Source: Pseudomonas arcuscaelestis
GTDB lineage: Bacteria > Pseudomonadota > Gammaproteobacteria > Pseudomonadales > Pseudomonadaceae
Length of the DNA: 64,000 nucleotides
Reading direction: 5' to 3'
NCBI RefSeq assembly: GCF_016881005.1
Contig: NZ_JACOPV010000001.1
Span: 1 to 64,000 of the forward strand
The notes below the pieces were generated by a model. That model was not told where the DNA came from, did not search any database, and saw only the letters and a list, made by a program, of their open reading frames with translations. The translations under genes and the position numbers were made by a program. Each line of letters starts with the position of its first letter. Positions within the stretch are counted from its first letter, which is position 1. Below are positions 55,907 through 64,000 of the stretch, one piece after another.

Positions 55907-56269
55907 AGACACTTTCTCACCAGGTTCGCCTCTCACCAAGGCAAATCTCTTTTTAGTACAACCACTTACCATCCACGCCGAACGAATGCCAGCTTTGCGG
56001 GGGCAATAGAGGAGCCATTGTTGCACAGCGACAGGGAAGCCCACAAATTTACGACGACTAGCCGTAAGCCCATGTCGCATTTTTGAATGTTTTTAAGCGT
56101 GCGCCGTGGTAACGGCATGGCTTGAGTCTGAAGCGTTTCAGCCTGGACTGCAAGATGGGCTTGTGGCCGGCAGTCTGGGACAGAAAAGCCTGCCGCGCAT
56201 CACGCAGCAGGCTTGACCGTAGATCAGGAGTCGCTCAGCAGGTGGCGGGGGTAGTGCCACCAAGCTATA
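55907..56269. other. Gene-free gap upstream of gltB
   Basis: This 363-bp gap holds the gltB leader and promoter region and, at 56186-56214, the terminator of the upstream DamX-like gene. No conserved small gene was recognised. An open frame continuing gltB upstream to 56080 lacks family similarity. No convincing -35/-10 or regulator site could be assigned by eye. Confidence 0.5.
56186..56214 (-). terminator. Terminator of the DamX-like gene
   Basis: On the minus strand AAGCCTGC and GCAGGCTT pair around a 13-nt loop, followed by TTCTG. It is 55 bp after the stop codon. Confidence 0.75.
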
Positions 56270-57871
56270 TCAGCGGGTCGCAGCGAGTTCTTGTTGAACG
56301 CTGGCGACGGTACGAGGCCAAGGTTTACCAGCCTGGACCTTGGCTGGCAAGGCTTTGATTGCAGCCAGGGCTGCATCACGGCTAGAGAAGCTACCGTAAG
56401 TGATGACGTACAGCGGCTTGCCCTGCAAGGTTTTCTTGAAGTAGCGATAGTCGCCACCCTGGGCTTTCACGTATGCCTGGGCAGACGCTTCGGAGCTGGT
56501 ACCCAAGATTTGCACAACGTAGTTGCCTGGTTTCTGCCCAGCGTACCAGCTACCGCCTGCAGCGGGCTTGGCGGCCGGCTTCTCAGCTGGCTTCGGTGCG
56601 GGCTTGGCGCTTGCAACCTGAGTCGGCGCAGGCTTGGCCGCAGGCGCTACCGGCTTACTGGCAACAGGTGCAACCGGTTGCGGCACAGCCGCCGGCTGGG
56701 CCTGACCAACAGGTTGGGCAGGGGCTGGGGCAGGACCTGCAGCAACACCGGCAGGCGGGGCAATGGTGGTAACGGTAGGTGGCTGCAGGGCGGTATCGCC
56801 GGCCGGGCCACCGTCTTCGCCGTCACCCATACCGGTGGATTCTGCCAGAGGGCCGCGCATGACTGGCTGCGACTGCCCTACCAGCGGCAATGGCATTGGC
56901 TGCGAGTTACCGGCAAATTCGATCGCCGGGCTGCCATTATTGGATTGCGCATCACCCGGCTGACCCTGGCCCAGGGGCAACTGCGCCTGCTCTGCCGGAG
57001 CGCTTGGCGCTTGATCGCTTTTCTTTGGCATCAGCACGGCCGCAGCCACAGCGACCACTACGACAGCAGACAGCGCCAGCACGTGTTTTTTAGGCATATT
57101 GAACCCCATTGATGGTCGCTTCGCCGTGGTTCGGCTGGCGATCATGGCTTCGATCAAGGTATCGCGGGCGACCTGGTTGATGTTCCCAGGCCAGCCGTCC
57201 GAGTTTTGGTGAATATCGGCGATCTGATCATTGGTGAAAACCTCGACACCTCGTCCTGCACCTTCCAGGCGCTGTTCGAGGTACTCCCGGGTTTCTTCTT
57301 CGCTATAGGGTGCAAGCTCGATGACATGGAAGCGCTCCAGGTCAGCATTGAATTCTTCCAGCCCCGCGATCAATGACGGTTCGCCGAACAGGAACACGTG
57401 CGGGCGTCCTTCCGGTGTGCCCGCCGCCAGTTCCAGCAAGGCTTGGAGTGCCGACTCGTCAAGTTGTTCCGCATCGTCCACCAATAGGTAGACCTCTTGC
57501 CCGGTCAGTGCCAGTTGCACGACCTGGGCCAGCACTTCGGGCACTTCGGGCTGAGCGACACCCAGGGCCTGGGCGACCTGGCCGAGCACACTGGCAGCGT
57601 CAGGCGCGCTACGGGCGGAAACCACCACGCTTTGCACTGACTGCTTGTTGGTGCTGGCAACCAGGGCCTGGCGCAGCAGCGTCTTGCCGCTGCCCTGTGG
57701 CCCGGTCACAACCAGCAGCAACTGGCTGTAACGTGCCAGGTGATGCAACTGACCAAGCACTGGCTTGCGCTGGGCCGGGAAAAACTTGAATCCAGGCACC
57801 CGTGCAGCGAAGGGATCGTGGTTCAACTGGTAATGGCCGAGAAAGGCCTCGTCGGCATGCAAACTAGTCAT
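56270..57871 (-). CDS. DamX-like protein: AAA ATPase domain, one TM helix, SPOR domain
   Basis: This is a 533-aa protein. Residues about 1-260 form an ExeA/MshM-type AAA domain with Walker A GPQGSGKTLLRQ and Walker B VYLLVDDAEQLDE. A membrane helix follows at about 268-286 (HVLALSAVVVVAVAAAVLM). A Pro/Ala-rich periplasmic linker of about 150 residues leads to a C-terminal SPOR domain (about 455-530, NYVVQILGTSSEASAQAYVKA, PLYVITYGSFSSRDAALAAI). SPOR domains bind denuded septal glycan, pointing to a division-site role as in DamX. It lies between aroB and gltB, as DamX follows aroKB in enterics. ATP hydrolysis is predicted but not shown. Confidence 0.9.
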   Translation of the reverse strand: MTSLHADEAFLGHYQLNHDPFAARVPGFKFFPAQRKPVLGQLHHLARYSQLLLVVTGPQGSGKTLLRQALVASTNKQSVQSVVVSARSAPDAASVLGQVAQALGVAQPEVPEVLAQVVQLALTGQEVYLLVDDAEQLDESALQALLELAAGTPEGRPHVFLFGEPSLIAGLEEFNADLERFHVIELAPYSEEETREYLEQRLEGAGRGVEVFTNDQIADIHQNSDGWPGNINQVARDTLIEAMIASRTTAKRPSMGFNMPKKHVLALSAVVVVAVAAAVLMPKKSDQAPSAPAEQAQLPLGQGQPGDAQSNNGSPAIEFAGNSQPMPLPLVGQSQPVMRGPLAESTGMGDGEDGGPAGDTALQPPTVTTIAPPAGVAAGPAPAPAQPVGQAQPAAVPQPVAPVASKPVAPAAKPAPTQVASAKPAPKPAEKPAAKPAAGGSWYAGQKPGNYVVQILGTSSEASAQAYVKAQGGDYRYFKKTLQGKPLYVITYGSFSSRDAALAAIKALPAKVQAGKPWPRTVASVQQELAATR

Positions 57872-57887
57872 CGGACGCTCATCAACC

Positions 57888-58985
57888 TCAAAGCTGGGCC
57901 ACTATCGCGCGGTAATCCGCGGCCAGGGTGGCCTGGAGAATCTCTTTCGGATAGTCGTCGGTGATCACTGCCTCGCCCATACGGCTGAGCAGGACCAGAC
58001 GCAAACGACCGTCGAGTACCTTTTTATCTACTGCCATGTGTTCCATGAACTGGGCTGGCGTCATGTCCTGCGGCGGCACCACCGGCAAGCCGGCGCTCTG
58101 CAACAAGCGAATGCCACGATCGCGATCCTGCTGGCTGATCCAGCCCAGGCGCATGGACATCTCCAGGGCCATGACCGTACCCGCCGCGACCGCTTCACCG
58201 TGCAGCCAGACACCGTAACCCATTTGGGTTTCGATAGCGTGGCCGAAGGTATGGCCGAGATTGAGGGTGGCACGCACGCCAGACTCGCGCTCATCGGCGC
58301 CGACAACTGCAGCCTTGGCTGCACAAGAGCGACGAATCGCCTCCGTCAGGGCAACCTGATCCAGGTTGCGCATCGCATCCACATTCGCTTCGAGCCATCC
58401 CAGGAACGCTTCGTCACAAATCAGACCGTACTTGATCACTTCGGCAAGGCCTGCCGACAACTCACGCGGTGGCAGGGAGTTGAGACTGGCAGTGTCGATC
58501 AGTACAGCGTTGGGCTGATAGAAGGCGCCGACCATGTTCTTGCCCAGCGGATGATTGATGCCGGTCTTGCCGCCCACCGACGAATCGACCTGGGACAGCA
58601 AGGTGGTAGGCACCTGGATAAAATCTACGCCGCGCTGATAACAGGCAGCGGCAAAGCCTGCCATGTCGCCGATGACGCCACCACCCAAGGCAACCACAGT
58701 GGTCCGCCGGTCGTGACGCGCAGTCAGCAAAGCATCGAAAATCAGTTGCAGGGTTTCCCAGTTCTTGTAGGACTCACCATCAGGCAAGACCACCGGCAAC
58801 ACTGAATAGGCACCCAGGGTCTTGCTCAGACGCTCGAGATACAGGGGCGCGACAGTCTCATTGGATACGATAGCGACTTGTCTGCCAGCGATATGCGGCG
58901 CCAGCAGTTCAGCCTGATCCAGCAGGCCTTCGCCAATGTAGATCGGGTAGCTACGCTCGCCCAATTCGACCTTAAGTGTCTGCAT
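57888..58985 (-). CDS. aroB: 3-dehydroquinate synthase
   Basis: This 365-aa NAD- and metal-dependent enzyme converts DAHP to 3-dehydroquinate, step two of the shikimate pathway. Conserved blocks are [50 protein letters not shown], and the metal-binding [12 protein letters not shown] and [10 protein letters not shown]. The ATG at 58985 ([18 protein letters not shown]) is the family start; the frame is open to 59054. It lies between aroK and the DamX-like gene, all on the minus strand. Confidence 0.97.
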   Translation of the reverse strand: MQTLKVELGERSYPIYIGEGLLDQAELLAPHIAGRQVAIVSNETVAPLYLERLSKTLGAYSVLPVVLPDGESYKNWETLQLIFDALLTARHDRRTTVVALGGGVIGDMAGFAAACYQRGVDFIQVPTTLLSQVDSSVGGKTGINHPLGKNMVGAFYQPNAVLIDTASLNSLPPRELSAGLAEVIKYGLICDEAFLGWLEANVDAMRNLDQVALTEAIRRSCAAKAAVVGADERESGVRATLNLGHTFGHAIETQMGYGVWLHGEAVAAGTVMALEMSMRLGWISQQDRDRGIRLLQSAGLPVVPPQDMTPAQFMEHMAVDKKVLDGRLRLVLLSRMGEAVITDDYPKEILQATLAADYRAIVAQL

Positions 58986-59085
58986 GTATCCCCACAATGA
59001 ACAAGGCGCGGCCTCGATAACTCGATCCGCGCAATAAACGGTGTGCCCTGTCACGGCATGACTGGTCGCCGAGGATAAGCCTGGC

Positions 59086-59604
59086 TTAACGGGGCGGCAA
59101 CTTCTGCAAGCGTTCGAGAATATCCTGCACGACCATCCGTGGAGGCCGTTCGTCGGTTTCTACTATCAGATCGGCAATCTCGCGATAGAGCGGATCACGG
59201 ATCTCCAGCAAGGCACGCAACGTCGCCTCCGGGTTGGCCGTGCGCAACAGCGGTCGGTTGCGATCACGCGAAGTGCGCCCAACCTGCTGTTCTACCGAGG
59301 CATGCAGATACACCACACGCCCTCCGGCGTGCAGGGCCTGACGATTGGCATCGCGCATCACCGCGCCTCCGCCGGTAGCCAGAACCACGCCATCGAACGC
59401 GCATAGCTCGGCGATCATCGCCTGCTCACGGTCTCGAAAGCCCGGCTCGCCTTCCTTATCGAAGATCCACGGGATATTGGCGCCGGTACGCAGTTCAATT
59501 TCCTTGTCGGAATCCTTGAACGGCAGGCGCAGCTCTTTAGCTAACAGGCGACCGATGGTGCTTTTACCAGCACCCATGGGCCCCACAAGTATCAAATTTC
59601 GCAC
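59086..59604 (-). CDS. aroK: Shikimate kinase I
   Basis: This 172-aa P-loop enzyme phosphorylates shikimate at the 3-hydroxyl. Walker A is GPMGAGKST (about 9-17), followed by the shikimate-binding FKDSDKEIE and [11 protein letters not shown] and the lid Arg-rich [12 protein letters not shown]. The length is typical. It begins 4 bp after the pilQ stop, so the pil operon probably continues into aroK-aroB, the conserved pilQ-aroK-aroB order. Confidence 0.97.
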   Translation of the reverse strand: MRNLILVGPMGAGKSTIGRLLAKELRLPFKDSDKEIELRTGANIPWIFDKEGEPGFRDREQAMIAELCAFDGVVLATGGGAVMRDANRQALHAGGRVVYLHASVEQQVGRTSRDRNRPLLRTANPEATLRALLEIRDPLYREIADLIVETDERPPRMVVQDILERLQKLPPR

Positions 59605-59608
59605 AGAA

Positions 59609-60898
59609 TCAACGACTCACAGCAATCGCCTGGTCACTCATGATACGCGGAGTCAGGAAGACCAGCAGCTCGGATTTTTTCTCTTGTAGAACATCGCGAC
59701 GAAACAGCCGCCCAACATACGGCACATCGCCTAAAAATGGCACCTTGTCGACAACTTTACTTTGCACTGTTGAGTACACACCACCAATCACGATGGTTTC
59801 CCCGTCGCTTACGCGAACCTTGGCATTGACCTCGTTTTTGCGGATGGCCGGCACATGGGCCAGGGCATTGAGGTAGTCCGGTTCGTCCTTGGTCACCTTC
59901 ACCGCCATGATCACCCGGTTATCCGGGGTGATCTGCGGGGTCACTTCCAGCGATAGCGAGGCTTCGCGAAAAGTCACCGAAGTAGCGCCGCTGCCACTGG
60001 TTTCCTGGTAGGGCACTTCGGTGCCCTTGAGAATCCGGGCAGTCTCCTTGTCGGCCGTGACCACCTTGGGCTGGGAGATGATTTCACCGTTGCCGGACTT
60101 CTCCATGGCACTGAGCTGCAAGTCCAGCAGCATATTGTCTCGCACCAGGCCCAGGCCAATGGCCGAGGTGGCCCGCTCCACGCCCAAATCGACAAAGGTG
60201 TCGCCAGCCGCGGAGCCAAGGCCGCCGCCCAAACTTGCTTGCGCGCCCCAGCGCACACCAAGACTTCTCTCGAAATCGACATTGGCTTCGACAATTCGCG
60301 CCTCGATCATCACCTGGCGCACCGGCACATCCAGGCGAGTGATCATTTCCTTTAGCTCTCCGAGCCGCTCGGGGGTCTGGCGAGCGATCAGGGTGTTGGT
60401 CCGCTCATCGACACTCAGCGCCTCCTGCCCGGATGCCAATGGATCGTTCGGCGCAAGCGCCTGAAATACTGCGGCAATATCCTTTGCTTGGGCGTAATGG
60501 ATCGGCAGCAACTCGTGGCGCATCGGCGCCAGCCCAGCCACCCGCTGACGCCCTTCAAGCAGCTGTTTTTCGTACCCCGCAAACTCCGCGATCGGCGCTA
60601 CCAGCAGGACATTGCCTTCGACACGCTTTTCCAGGCCCTTGCTGCGTAGTACCAGATCTAGCGCCTGTTCCCAGGGCACCTCCTGCAAGCGTAAAGTAAC
60701 CCGACCCTGCACGGCATCACTGGCGACCAGGTTTACCCCACTGAAGTCGGCCAACACCTGCAGTACCGCGCGCACCTCAACATCCTGAAAATTCAACGAC
60801 AACGCTTGGCCACGCTCGACGCTACCAGCTGCCATCGGGATCGCTAGCCACCCCGCAACCAGCCAGACGATTGCTGCCCTGCTCCACTTTGTCTTCAC
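59609..60898 (-). CDS. pilQ: Short PilQ/HofQ-type secretin
   Basis: This is a 429-aa outer-membrane secretin with signal peptide ([17 protein letters not shown]). It has STN/N0 domain [27 protein letters not shown], an N1 domain with [19 protein letters not shown] and the secretin barrel ([66 protein letters not shown]). The P. aeruginosa PilQ is about 710 aa with two AMIN domains; here they are missing, leaving the size of HofQ/ComQ-like DNA-uptake secretins. It follows the pilOP fusion gene 24 bp downstream. Confidence 0.9.
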   Translation of the reverse strand: MKTKWSRAAIVWLVAGWLAIPMAAGSVERGQALSLNFQDVEVRAVLQVLADFSGVNLVASDAVQGRVTLRLQEVPWEQALDLVLRSKGLEKRVEGNVLLVAPIAEFAGYEKQLLEGRQRVAGLAPMRHELLPIHYAQAKDIAAVFQALAPNDPLASGQEALSVDERTNTLIARQTPERLGELKEMITRLDVPVRQVMIEARIVEANVDFERSLGVRWGAQASLGGGLGSAAGDTFVDLGVERATSAIGLGLVRDNMLLDLQLSAMEKSGNGEIISQPKVVTADKETARILKGTEVPYQETSGSGATSVTFREASLSLEVTPQITPDNRVIMAVKVTKDEPDYLNALAHVPAIRKNEVNAKVRVSDGETIVIGGVYSTVQSKVVDKVPFLGDVPYVGRLFRRDVLQEKKSELLVFLTPRIMSDQAIAVSR

Positions 60899-60922
60899 CT
60901 GCGACCTCCCTGGTTCGCACCC

Positions 60923-61849
60923 CTATCCGGTGGTTGCCGGCAATTTCAGGCCAAGCGTTCGAGTTCTCTGGACCCAGCCTTCGCCCTCCAGGAAAACTTC
61001 TTCGGTAATGTCCACCTCGTGTTCATCGATACGTACGACCCGGCCGTTATTCCGCCCCAGCCGATCGCCCAATTGCAGGCGATGCACGAAGCCTGCAACC
61101 CGCAGCAACGCAAAACGAACCTGATTGCGCGCAAGACTGCCGACCATTTCGAACTGCTCGAGCGGCAAAGTCTGCAGGTACTCACGCGGCAGCATCGGCG
61201 GCGGCAACTGAAAAGGGTTGCGCAAAGAAACTGGCACAGGCCGCACCTGCTCAGGTTCGGCAGCCGCCACTACAGACCATGCGCTCGCCTCTCGGCTTTG
61301 GTAAGCGCTGACGCCTACCTGCATACGCAGCTCACTCGGCGCATGCTCCTCACCCGTCAACAGGGTAAAGTCCTGCGCGACATACAGCCGAGGCAACTGG
61401 GCCAAGCCATGGAAAAAAGCCACCAGCCCAGAGTAAGAGCCACGCAAGTGAAGCTGCACGGGCAGCTCAATGTGCTGGTCATGCAGCACCTGCGGCAGCA
61501 CCTCCAAGTACTCGACAAGCACCCCATCCGCATGCCCTCGAAGCGCAACCACTTCAAGCAGATCAGCCACCTCACCGCCTGCCGCCAAGCGCCAGCGCGA
61601 GACATTCAGGCTTTCATGGGCTGCAGCCAGTTGCGCTTGTGCAGATGCAAGCTCCTGCGTTCGACTGGCCCTATCGATGCGTTCGATATTCATGCGCCGA
61701 GTCTGCTCATGGGCGGCTTCAACCCCTGAAAACAGCGCTCGCAATTGCAACGCGTAAGCCAGCCCGAGCAGCAGCACCAGACAGCACAACAGAAAAAACA
61801 CTTGCCTGATGGGAGAGGCACTCGCCAGCTGTTGCCATCGAAACATCAT
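60923..61849 (-). CDS. PilO-PilP fusion protein
   Basis: This is a 308-aa protein joining two normally separate type IV pilus alignment proteins. Residues about 1-190 are PilO-like: one membrane helix (VFFLLCCLVLLLGLAYALQL), a coiled coil rich in Ala/Gln, and a ferredoxin-like domain with LPVQLHLRGSYSGLVAFFHGLAQLPRLY. Residues about 210-305 are PilP-like, with RNPFQLPP, EQFEMVGSLARNQVRFALLRV and VHRLQLGDRLGRNNGRVVRI, but no lipobox is present between them. ATG 61849 was taken; TTG at 61861 overlaps the pilN stop (TTGA) and is an alternative. No stop codon or frameshift separates the halves. Confidence 0.8.
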   Translation of the reverse strand: MMFRWQQLASASPIRQVFFLLCCLVLLLGLAYALQLRALFSGVEAAHEQTRRMNIERIDRASRTQELASAQAQLAAAHESLNVSRWRLAAGGEVADLLEVVALRGHADGVLVEYLEVLPQVLHDQHIELPVQLHLRGSYSGLVAFFHGLAQLPRLYVAQDFTLLTGEEHAPSELRMQVGVSAYQSREASAWSVVAAAEPEQVRPVPVSLRNPFQLPPPMLPREYLQTLPLEQFEMVGSLARNQVRFALLRVAGFVHRLQLGDRLGRNNGRVVRIDEHEVDITEEVFLEGEGWVQRTRTLGLKLPATTG

Positions 61850-61857
61850 CGACACAC

Positions 61858-62385
61858 TCAAGTCTCGGCCCCCAGAGCGACGCTCATTTCGAATGCTTCG
61901 CCCTCATCGACCGCCTTGACCTGATGCACATGAGTATCCCGGTAAGCGTCGGACAAGTTGCGCAACAGCTGTGCAACCAATGGCGCCGATTGCGCAACCC
62001 CGGAAATCTGCATGCGCGAACCTTGTCGGCTCACCGTGGTGAGCTGCACACCGAGTGGAACTGCACGCTCCAGTTGCTGAAAAAGATCGACCAGTAGCAA
62101 ACGCTGATCGTGCAGGGTGTCCAGCACTTGCTGGTAACTGTGAATCTGTTCACGCATATCTTTGTACTGTGCCATTTGCGCCAGCTGGGTATCGAAGTGC
62201 TCAATGGCTTGGTGAATTGAAGCCTGCTCAAGCGCTTGGCCGTGTTGTTCGCCTCGACCCAGGAAGTCCATTACCCAGGTCGCCAGTACTGCCGTCAGCC
62301 CCACCCCTAGCAGTAGTACTTGCAGGCGTCGAATTGCAGCCTGGCGTCGCTGCTCGCGCCAAGGCAGTAGATTCAGTTCAAGCAT
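61858..62385 (-). CDS. pilN: Type IV pilus assembly protein PilN
   Basis: This is a 175-aa inner-membrane protein opening with the conserved LELNLLPWREQRRQ, which binds PilM. A membrane helix is at about 21-43 (VLLLGVGLTAVLATWVMDF). A coiled coil and a periplasmic ferredoxin-like domain with GVQLTTVSRQGSRMQISGVAQ follow. It overlaps the pilM end by 13 bp and abuts the pilOP gene, marking a single operon. Confidence 0.92.
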   Translation of the reverse strand: MLELNLLPWREQRRQAAIRRLQVLLLGVGLTAVLATWVMDFLGRGEQHGQALEQASIHQAIEHFDTQLAQMAQYKDMREQIHSYQQVLDTLHDQRLLLVDLFQQLERAVPLGVQLTTVSRQGSRMQISGVAQSAPLVAQLLRNLSDAYRDTHVHQVKAVDEGEAFEMSVALGAET

Positions 62386-63311
62386 CGACCCCCCTCACGC
62401 ATGGCCAGGCCGCAAGCAACCGCAAGGTATTTGGCCTGCTCCATGGAGGGCAGCTTATCAAGGCCAGGGGCTGGGATCAGGGACTGGAAGGGGTCGACAT
62501 GCCGCACCTCAATGCCAAGGCGCTGCTCAAGCTGCGCGGCGAAGCTCTGATCGTGCGCACCACCGCCGGCAAGAAGTACTTGCCCAGGGAGCGCCCTGCC
62601 GGGGCTCGATAGCAAATAGTTATCCACAGCGGTGACGACCTCTTGCACAATTCCCTGGCACTCATACAGAAGCACTTCGCGGCGCGGCGCTACAGGCTCT
62701 GCTGCAAACTCGTGAATAACGAGGGCGCCTGCCTCCAGTTGTAGCAGCATGGCCTCCTGTACCCCACCCGCCTGCACTGCACGGCGCAAGGCGTGAGCGT
62801 CAGGTTCTACAGCACAAATAAACAGACCCGCGCATTCGGCGCTGGCCTGTAGAGCATCCAGCAAGGCCAGATGGCAGACGGCGACAACAACGAGCTGGTG
62901 CAGCGGGTTGCCTGGGCTCGGTCCAATAGACTGGAATTCGATTGCCGCATCTTCGAGGGCAAAGGGAACAAACTCACCGACGTCACGGGATAGACGCTCA
63001 TCGATAAGGCGATCTTCAAGATCGCCAGGCAGTGAAAGGATTTTCTCGATGAGCAACCCGCCTGGTAGCGCCACAGCCCCACGCTGGCCTTGTCCGGTGC
63101 AGCGCACGACGGCTTCACGCAACACGGCACCGACCTGCTCCGGCTCGGCAATCCAGCCATTGTGCATTGCGCTTTTCGGCAACGGTTCGAGCGCCCAGCC
63201 CTGTAGCTGATAACGACCTCGACGCCGGCACAAGCGCACCAGCCTGATGAACGGAGGGGTAATTTCTACCCCCAAAAGTGAACTGGCATCCCTGCCCATG
63301 CGTCCAAACAT
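62373..63311 (-). CDS. pilM: Type IV pilus/competence assembly ATPase PilM
   Basis: This is a 312-aa actin-like (FtsA-fold) cytoplasmic protein. It begins SSLLGVEITPPFIRLVRL; conserved segments are VALPGGLLIEKILSLPG, VDNYLLSSPGRALPGQVLLAGGGAHDQ and LAVACGLAMRE. It recruits PilN at the inner membrane. It is shorter than the P. aeruginosa PilM (354 aa) and nearer the enteric HofM class. It is the first gene of the operon and is divergent from ponA. Confidence 0.9.
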   Translation of the reverse strand: MFGRMGRDASSLLGVEITPPFIRLVRLCRRRGRYQLQGWALEPLPKSAMHNGWIAEPEQVGAVLREAVVRCTGQGQRGAVALPGGLLIEKILSLPGDLEDRLIDERLSRDVGEFVPFALEDAAIEFQSIGPSPGNPLHQLVVVAVCHLALLDALQASAECAGLFICAVEPDAHALRRAVQAGGVQEAMLLQLEAGALVIHEFAAEPVAPRREVLLYECQGIVQEVVTAVDNYLLSSPGRALPGQVLLAGGGAHDQSFAAQLEQRLGIEVRHVDPFQSLIPAPGLDKLPSMEQAKYLAVACGLAMREGGRCLN

Positions 63312-63411
63312 CGGTTTTTCCCTGATCTATACAGGCGTATTGAGGCCAACCCTCAACAACCAGCTGACTCCCTGACGGTCGCACCAATAACGCGTCTGCG
63401 CGAAAAATGCT

Positions 63412-63417
63412 TATAAT
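63412..63417 (+). promoter_or_regulatory. -10 box of ponA
   Basis: TATAAT is a perfect -10 element, preceded by GCT and followed by GCCC, 69 bp before the ponA start. No clear -35 hexamer lies 17 bp upstream. Confidence 0.55.
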
Positions 63418-63485
63418 GCCCAGCGTTTTTCCTTGTCCGCTGGCCCTGCGCGCAACCCACTCTTTTACCTGGACGCCCAAAAGCC

Positions 63486-64000
63486 TTGATACGCCTGCTG
63501 AAGTTCTTCTGGTGGTCTTTCGTCGCAGTCATTTGCGCCCTCGTGCTCGGTCTGAGCGGTGCGTTTCTGTATCTTAGCCCCAGCTTGCCCTCGGTAGAGG
63601 CCCTCAGAAGCATCCAGTTGCAGATCCCTTTGCGGGTCTATAGCAGCGACGGAAAACTCATCGCCGAGTTCGGCGAGATGCGGCGTTCTCCAATACGTTT
63701 CGCCGACATTCCGCCTCATTTCATCCAGGCTTTGCTCTCGGCAGAAGACGACAATTTCGCCAATCACTACGGGGTCGACCCGGCTAGCTTGATGCGTGCT
63801 GCAACACAATTGCTGAAGTCCGGACACATTCAAACCGGCGGTAGCACCATCACCATGCAGGTGGCGAAGAACTTCTTCCTCAGCAGTGAGCGCAGCTTTT
63901 CGCGCAAGACCACCGAAATTCTCCTGGCCTTGCAGATTGAGCGCGAGCTGACCAAGGACGAGATTCTCGAGCTGTACGTCAACAAGATCTACCTGGGTAA
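63486..64000 (+). CDS. ponA: Penicillin-binding protein 1A (partial, N-terminus only)
   Basis: The frame runs from TTG at 63486 (IRLLKFFWWSFVAVICALVL) to the window edge, 171 residues. A membrane anchor spans about 8-30. The glycosyltransferase family 51 domain follows with its catalytic Glu in SAEDDNFANHYGVDP and the second motif GGSTITMQVAKNFFLSSERSF, then RKTTEILLALQIERELTKDE and LYVNKIYLG. The transpeptidase half lies outside the window. The gene is divergent from pilM, the conserved pil/ponA arrangement. The TTG start is inferred from the position of the membrane helix; no closer ATG exists. Confidence 0.92.
   Translation, partial: MIRLLKFFWWSFVAVICALVLGLSGAFLYLSPSLPSVEALRSIQLQIPLRVYSSDGKLIAEFGEMRRSPIRFADIPPHFIQALLSAEDDNFANHYGVDPASLMRAATQLLKSGHIQTGGSTITMQVAKNFFLSSERSFSRKTTEILLALQIERELTKDEILELYVNKIYLG

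Noticed and set aside
55907..56080. Longer GltB starting at 56080
   Set aside because: The propeptide and catalytic Cys15 require the start at 55906; the extra 58 residues lack similarity to GltB.

Overview
The window is chromosomal DNA from a Pseudomonas of the P. putida/fluorescens type. GC content is high and codon use is strongly GC3-biased. The gene order glnA - aroQ - ntrBC - trmL - secB/grxC/yibN - gpmI - envC-like - ctpA - polysaccharide deacetylase, then betT/betIBA, then hemE - gltDB - DamX-like - aroBK - pilQ..M - ponA, is from memory that of pseudomonads, and of P. putida in particular. Almost everything is core metabolism and cell-envelope housekeeping. The clearly accessory genes are two large toxin-like genes on either side of the bet locus.

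Layout. 1-2.8 kb: lipocalin Blc (cut by the window edge) coupled to a BamE-like lipoprotein, then a PctA-like amino-acid chemoreceptor. 2.8-7.6 kb: DUF924 protein, fructose-1,6-bisphosphatase, glycogen phosphorylase and a YkgJ cysteine-cluster protein. 7.8-11.2 kb: translational GTPase TypA/BipA and tRNA thiolase ThiI. 11.2-16.6 kb: a nitrogen-control block with glnA, an exported chorismate mutase, ntrB and ntrC. It carries three sigma54 (-24/-12) promoters, each with an NtrC-like palindrome upstream; the third lies behind ntrC and appears to drive a short RNA. 16.6-24.2 kb: trmL, secB-grxC-yibN, gpmI, an EnvC-like amidase activator, CtpA protease and a divergent polysaccharide deacetylase.

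24.2-37.7 kb: choline-to-glycine-betaine osmoprotection (betT divergent from betI-betB-betA, with a perfect 20-bp palindrome between them). It is flanked by a 1560-aa protein and a 716-aa protein that resemble the Pseudomonas 'dermonecrotic toxin domain' family. The C-terminus of the 716-aa protein shows an arginine - serine - ExE layout typical of ADP-ribosyltransferase toxins. 37.9-48.6 kb: K+/H+ antiporter CvrA/NhaP2, MscK channel, SelO AMPylase, thioredoxin 2, a ParA-type ATPase, a LysR/MFS divergent pair (YnfL/YnfM-like) and a periplasmic BOF protein. 48.7-59.6 kb: hemE, gltD, gltB, DamX-like AAA/SPOR protein, aroB, aroK. 59.6-63.3 kb: a reduced pilMN-pilOP-pilQ operon in which PilO and PilP are fused and PilQ is short. 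The start of ponA/mrcA (PBP1A) runs off the right edge.

Three copies of a palindromic dispersed repeat (around 20.6, 33.75 and 51.4 kb) and several REP-like hairpins sit between genes. No rRNA, tRNA, CRISPR array, insertion sequence or prophage was seen. The observations most worth following up are the candidate ADP-ribosyltransferase toxin (35594-37744), the NtrC/sigma54-driven short RNA behind ntrC (about 16591-16645), the PilO-PilP fusion, and the hairpin over the selO ribosome-binding site.
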